A stretch of 64,000 nt of DNA from an uncultured Pseudohongiella sp. (GTDB taxonomy: Bacteria; Pseudomonadota; Gammaproteobacteria; Pseudomonadales; Pseudohongiellaceae): NCBI GenBank assembly GCA_951812715.1, contig OX638323.1, positions 2,522,577 to 2,586,576 of the forward strand, given 5' to 3'. Made by a program: the position numbers and the translations under genes. Position 1 is the stretch's first letter. Each line of letters starts with the position of its first letter. Positions 62,672 through 64,000 of this stretch are shown in pieces. The notes under the pieces were generated by a model. It worked only from the letters and a program-made list of their open reading frames with translations. It did not search any database and was not told where the DNA came from.

Positions 62672-64000
62672 TCAGGTAGTCGGAGCGAAGAGGGCGGTTA
62701 TGTCTTCCTCGGCGATAGCGAGTGGGCCGCCGCGGGATTCTCCGAACAATGCGTCCGCGAGCGCCTGCTTTTTTTCCTGCATGGACTGTATGGCGGCTTC
62801 TACCGTGCCTTCGGCTATCATTTTGTAAACGAAAACCGGCTTGTCCTGGCCGATGCGGTGGGCGCGGTCCATTGCCTGGCGCTCGACCGCCGGGTTCCAC
62901 CAGGGGTCGTATAGCAGCACCGTATCCGCCGCGGTCAGGTTCAGGCCGGTGCCGCCGGCCTTCAGGCTGATCAGGAAGATTGGCGTGTCTGTTTGCTGAA
63001 ATTTTTCGATCTGCGAATCGCGGTATTTGGTTTTTCCCGTGAGCATTGCATAGTCCCATTTTCGTTTGCCGATATCCTGTTCGATCAATTTCAGCATTTC
63101 GACGAATTGTGAGAAAACGAGTACTTTGCGTCCCTCGGCGATCAGTTCTTCGAGCAACTTGAGCAATCGCGCCCGCTTCGCGCTGTCCTTCACCTTTCGC
63201 GCGGCATCGAGCTTGACCAGAGCGGGGTCGCAGCAAACCTGGCGCAGTTTCAGCAGCGCATCGAGAATCGTGATTCGCGATCCCTCGAATCCCTTTCTAC
63301 GAATCGCCTCCACCACCCGCTCGTCCATCGCCACGCGCAGGGTCTCGTAAAATTCGCGCTGGGCGCCTTCCAGCGGAACGACCTCGTTGATTTCGGTCTT
63401 GGGCGGCAGGTCCGAAGCGACCTCCTCCTTGTTGCGGCGCAGCAGGAAGGGCTGCACGCGAGCCGACAACAGCCGTTGTCTGGCCCGGTCGCCGTGTTTT
63501 TCTATCGGTGTGCGAAATTCCTTGCCGAAGCCCGCGCGATTGCCGAGCAGGCCGGGAACGAGCCAGTCGAACAAGGCCCACAATTCGGCGAGATTGTTTT
63601 CCATCGGCGTGCCGGTCAAGGCTATGCGCTGTCGCGCCTTGATGTCCCGGATGCGTTTGGAGGTTGCCGCGGCGGGATTCTTGACGGCCTGCGCTTCGTC
63701 GAGAATCGCGAGTTCCCATTGTTGCGCGAACAGGTATTCGTGGTCGCGCCGCACCAGTGGATAAGTGGTCACGACAAGATGATGATGCGGAATCGCGCCA
63801 AACGATTGCTTGCGTTCGGGTCCGTGCAGCACCAGCAGTTTCAGGCCCGGCGCGAAGCGCGCCGCTTCGCGCCGCCAGTTTCCAATCAGGCTCGTGGGGA
63901 CAATCAACAAACTCGGATGGCTGCTGTCCCGCGTCAGATGGCGTTGCGCAAGCAGCGCCAGCGCCTGCACCGTTTTACCCAACCCCATGTCGTCCGCGAG
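62672..64000 (-). CDS. SNF2-family DEAD/DEAH helicase, C-terminal part (runs off window)
   Basis: Over 440 residues of a Swi2/Snf2 ATPase, truncated by the right edge. Seen: motif I (DDMGLGKTVQALALL), motif II ILDEAQAVKNP (DEAQ), motif III LTGTPMENN, then helicase C motifs VLFSQFVEMLKLIE, LKAGGTGLNLT, YDPWWNPAVERQAMDRAHRI (motif VI). Bacterial members remodel protein-nucleic-acid complexes, often RNA polymerase (RapA/HepA-like), and some belong to defence systems. The long N-terminal region that would tell these apart lies outside. Confidence 0.92.
   Translation of the reverse strand, partial: LADDMGLGKTVQALALLAQRHLTRDSSHPSLLIVPTSLIGNWRREAARFAPGLKLLVLHGPERKQSFGAIPHHHLVVTTYPLVRRDHEYLFAQQWELAILDEAQAVKNPAAATSKRIRDIKARQRIALTGTPMENNLAELWALFDWLVPGLLGNRAGFGKEFRTPIEKHGDRARQRLLSARVQPFLLRRNKEEVASDLPPKTEINEVVPLEGAQREFYETLRVAMDERVVEAIRRKGFEGSRITILDALLKLRQVCCDPALVKLDAARKVKDSAKRARLLKLLEELIAEGRKVLVFSQFVEMLKLIEQDIGKRKWDYAMLTGKTKYRDSQIEKFQQTDTPIFLISLKAGGTGLNLTAADTVLLYDPWWNPAVERQAMDRAHRIGQDKPVFVYKMIAEGTVEAAIQSMQEKKQALADALFGESRGGPLAIAEEDITALFAPTT

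Overview
The window reads as chromosome from a GC-rich gammaproteobacterium, probably an uncultured marine or host-associated lineage. The best evidence is the gene order tsaE-amiC-mutL-miaA-hfq-hflX-hflK-hflC-yjeT(DUF2065)-hisZ-purA at 15.3-26.9 kb, a typical gammaproteobacterial arrangement. MutL carries the Pseudomonas-like endonuclease motif. No ribosomal RNA is present, so I do not name a genus.

Layout. 0-7 kb: a TonB-dependent receptor with damaged 5' part, cobS-cobT, a DUF481 outer-membrane protein, sixA, a type I restriction hsdR remnant, a lipoprotein cytochrome c and a ChaN-like lipoprotein. 7-13.2 kb: a DUF4159 protein, then on the minus strand a small secreted protein, a DUF442-type phosphatase, a YeeE/TsuA sulfur transporter and aceE. 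13.3-28.9 kb: tRNA-Pro, the core housekeeping cluster, a ROK sugar kinase and a CopC-like lipoprotein. 29-38.6 kb: tRNA-Leu, a secreted cyclase-family hydrolase, an APC permease, two secreted beta-propeller proteins, a DUF4153 membrane protein and an aldehyde dehydrogenase.

38.7-46.4 kb: higBA with a palindrome-embedded promoter, a frameshifted membrane/zinc-ribbon gene, a superinfection-immunity-like protein, an HNH nuclease, an AAA_14/DUF4143 ATPase behind a perfect 12-bp inverted repeat, an S41-like protein lacking its nucleophile, a GST, a lectin-like protein and a PQQ-type propeller dehydrogenase. A dispersed GTCATTCCGCGCG repeat occurs four times and has expanded into a 31-bp tandem array at 46.2 kb.

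46.46-51.79 kb is the most novel-looking segment. It is an AT-rich island bracketed by 246-bp direct repeats of the 3' end of an M28 peptidase gene. Inside are a membrane-anchored protein joining a vWA-like domain to a TonB-C-like domain, two paralogous four-helix membrane proteins (one with a long coiled coil) and an M48 membrane metalloprotease. I do not recognise this combination as a described system.

53-62.7 kb is a toxin-antitoxin and insertion-sequence graveyard: parD with a nonsense-mutated parE, an AbiEi-like regulator overlapping a HigA-like antitoxin (neither with a toxin), vapBC, a DUF4062 protein lying between two pieces of an IS1634-like transposase, remnants of rve-type, IS1380, IS66 and IS3 elements, and four copies of a hairpin repeat located at gene breakpoints. 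A SNF2-family helicase gene runs off the right edge.
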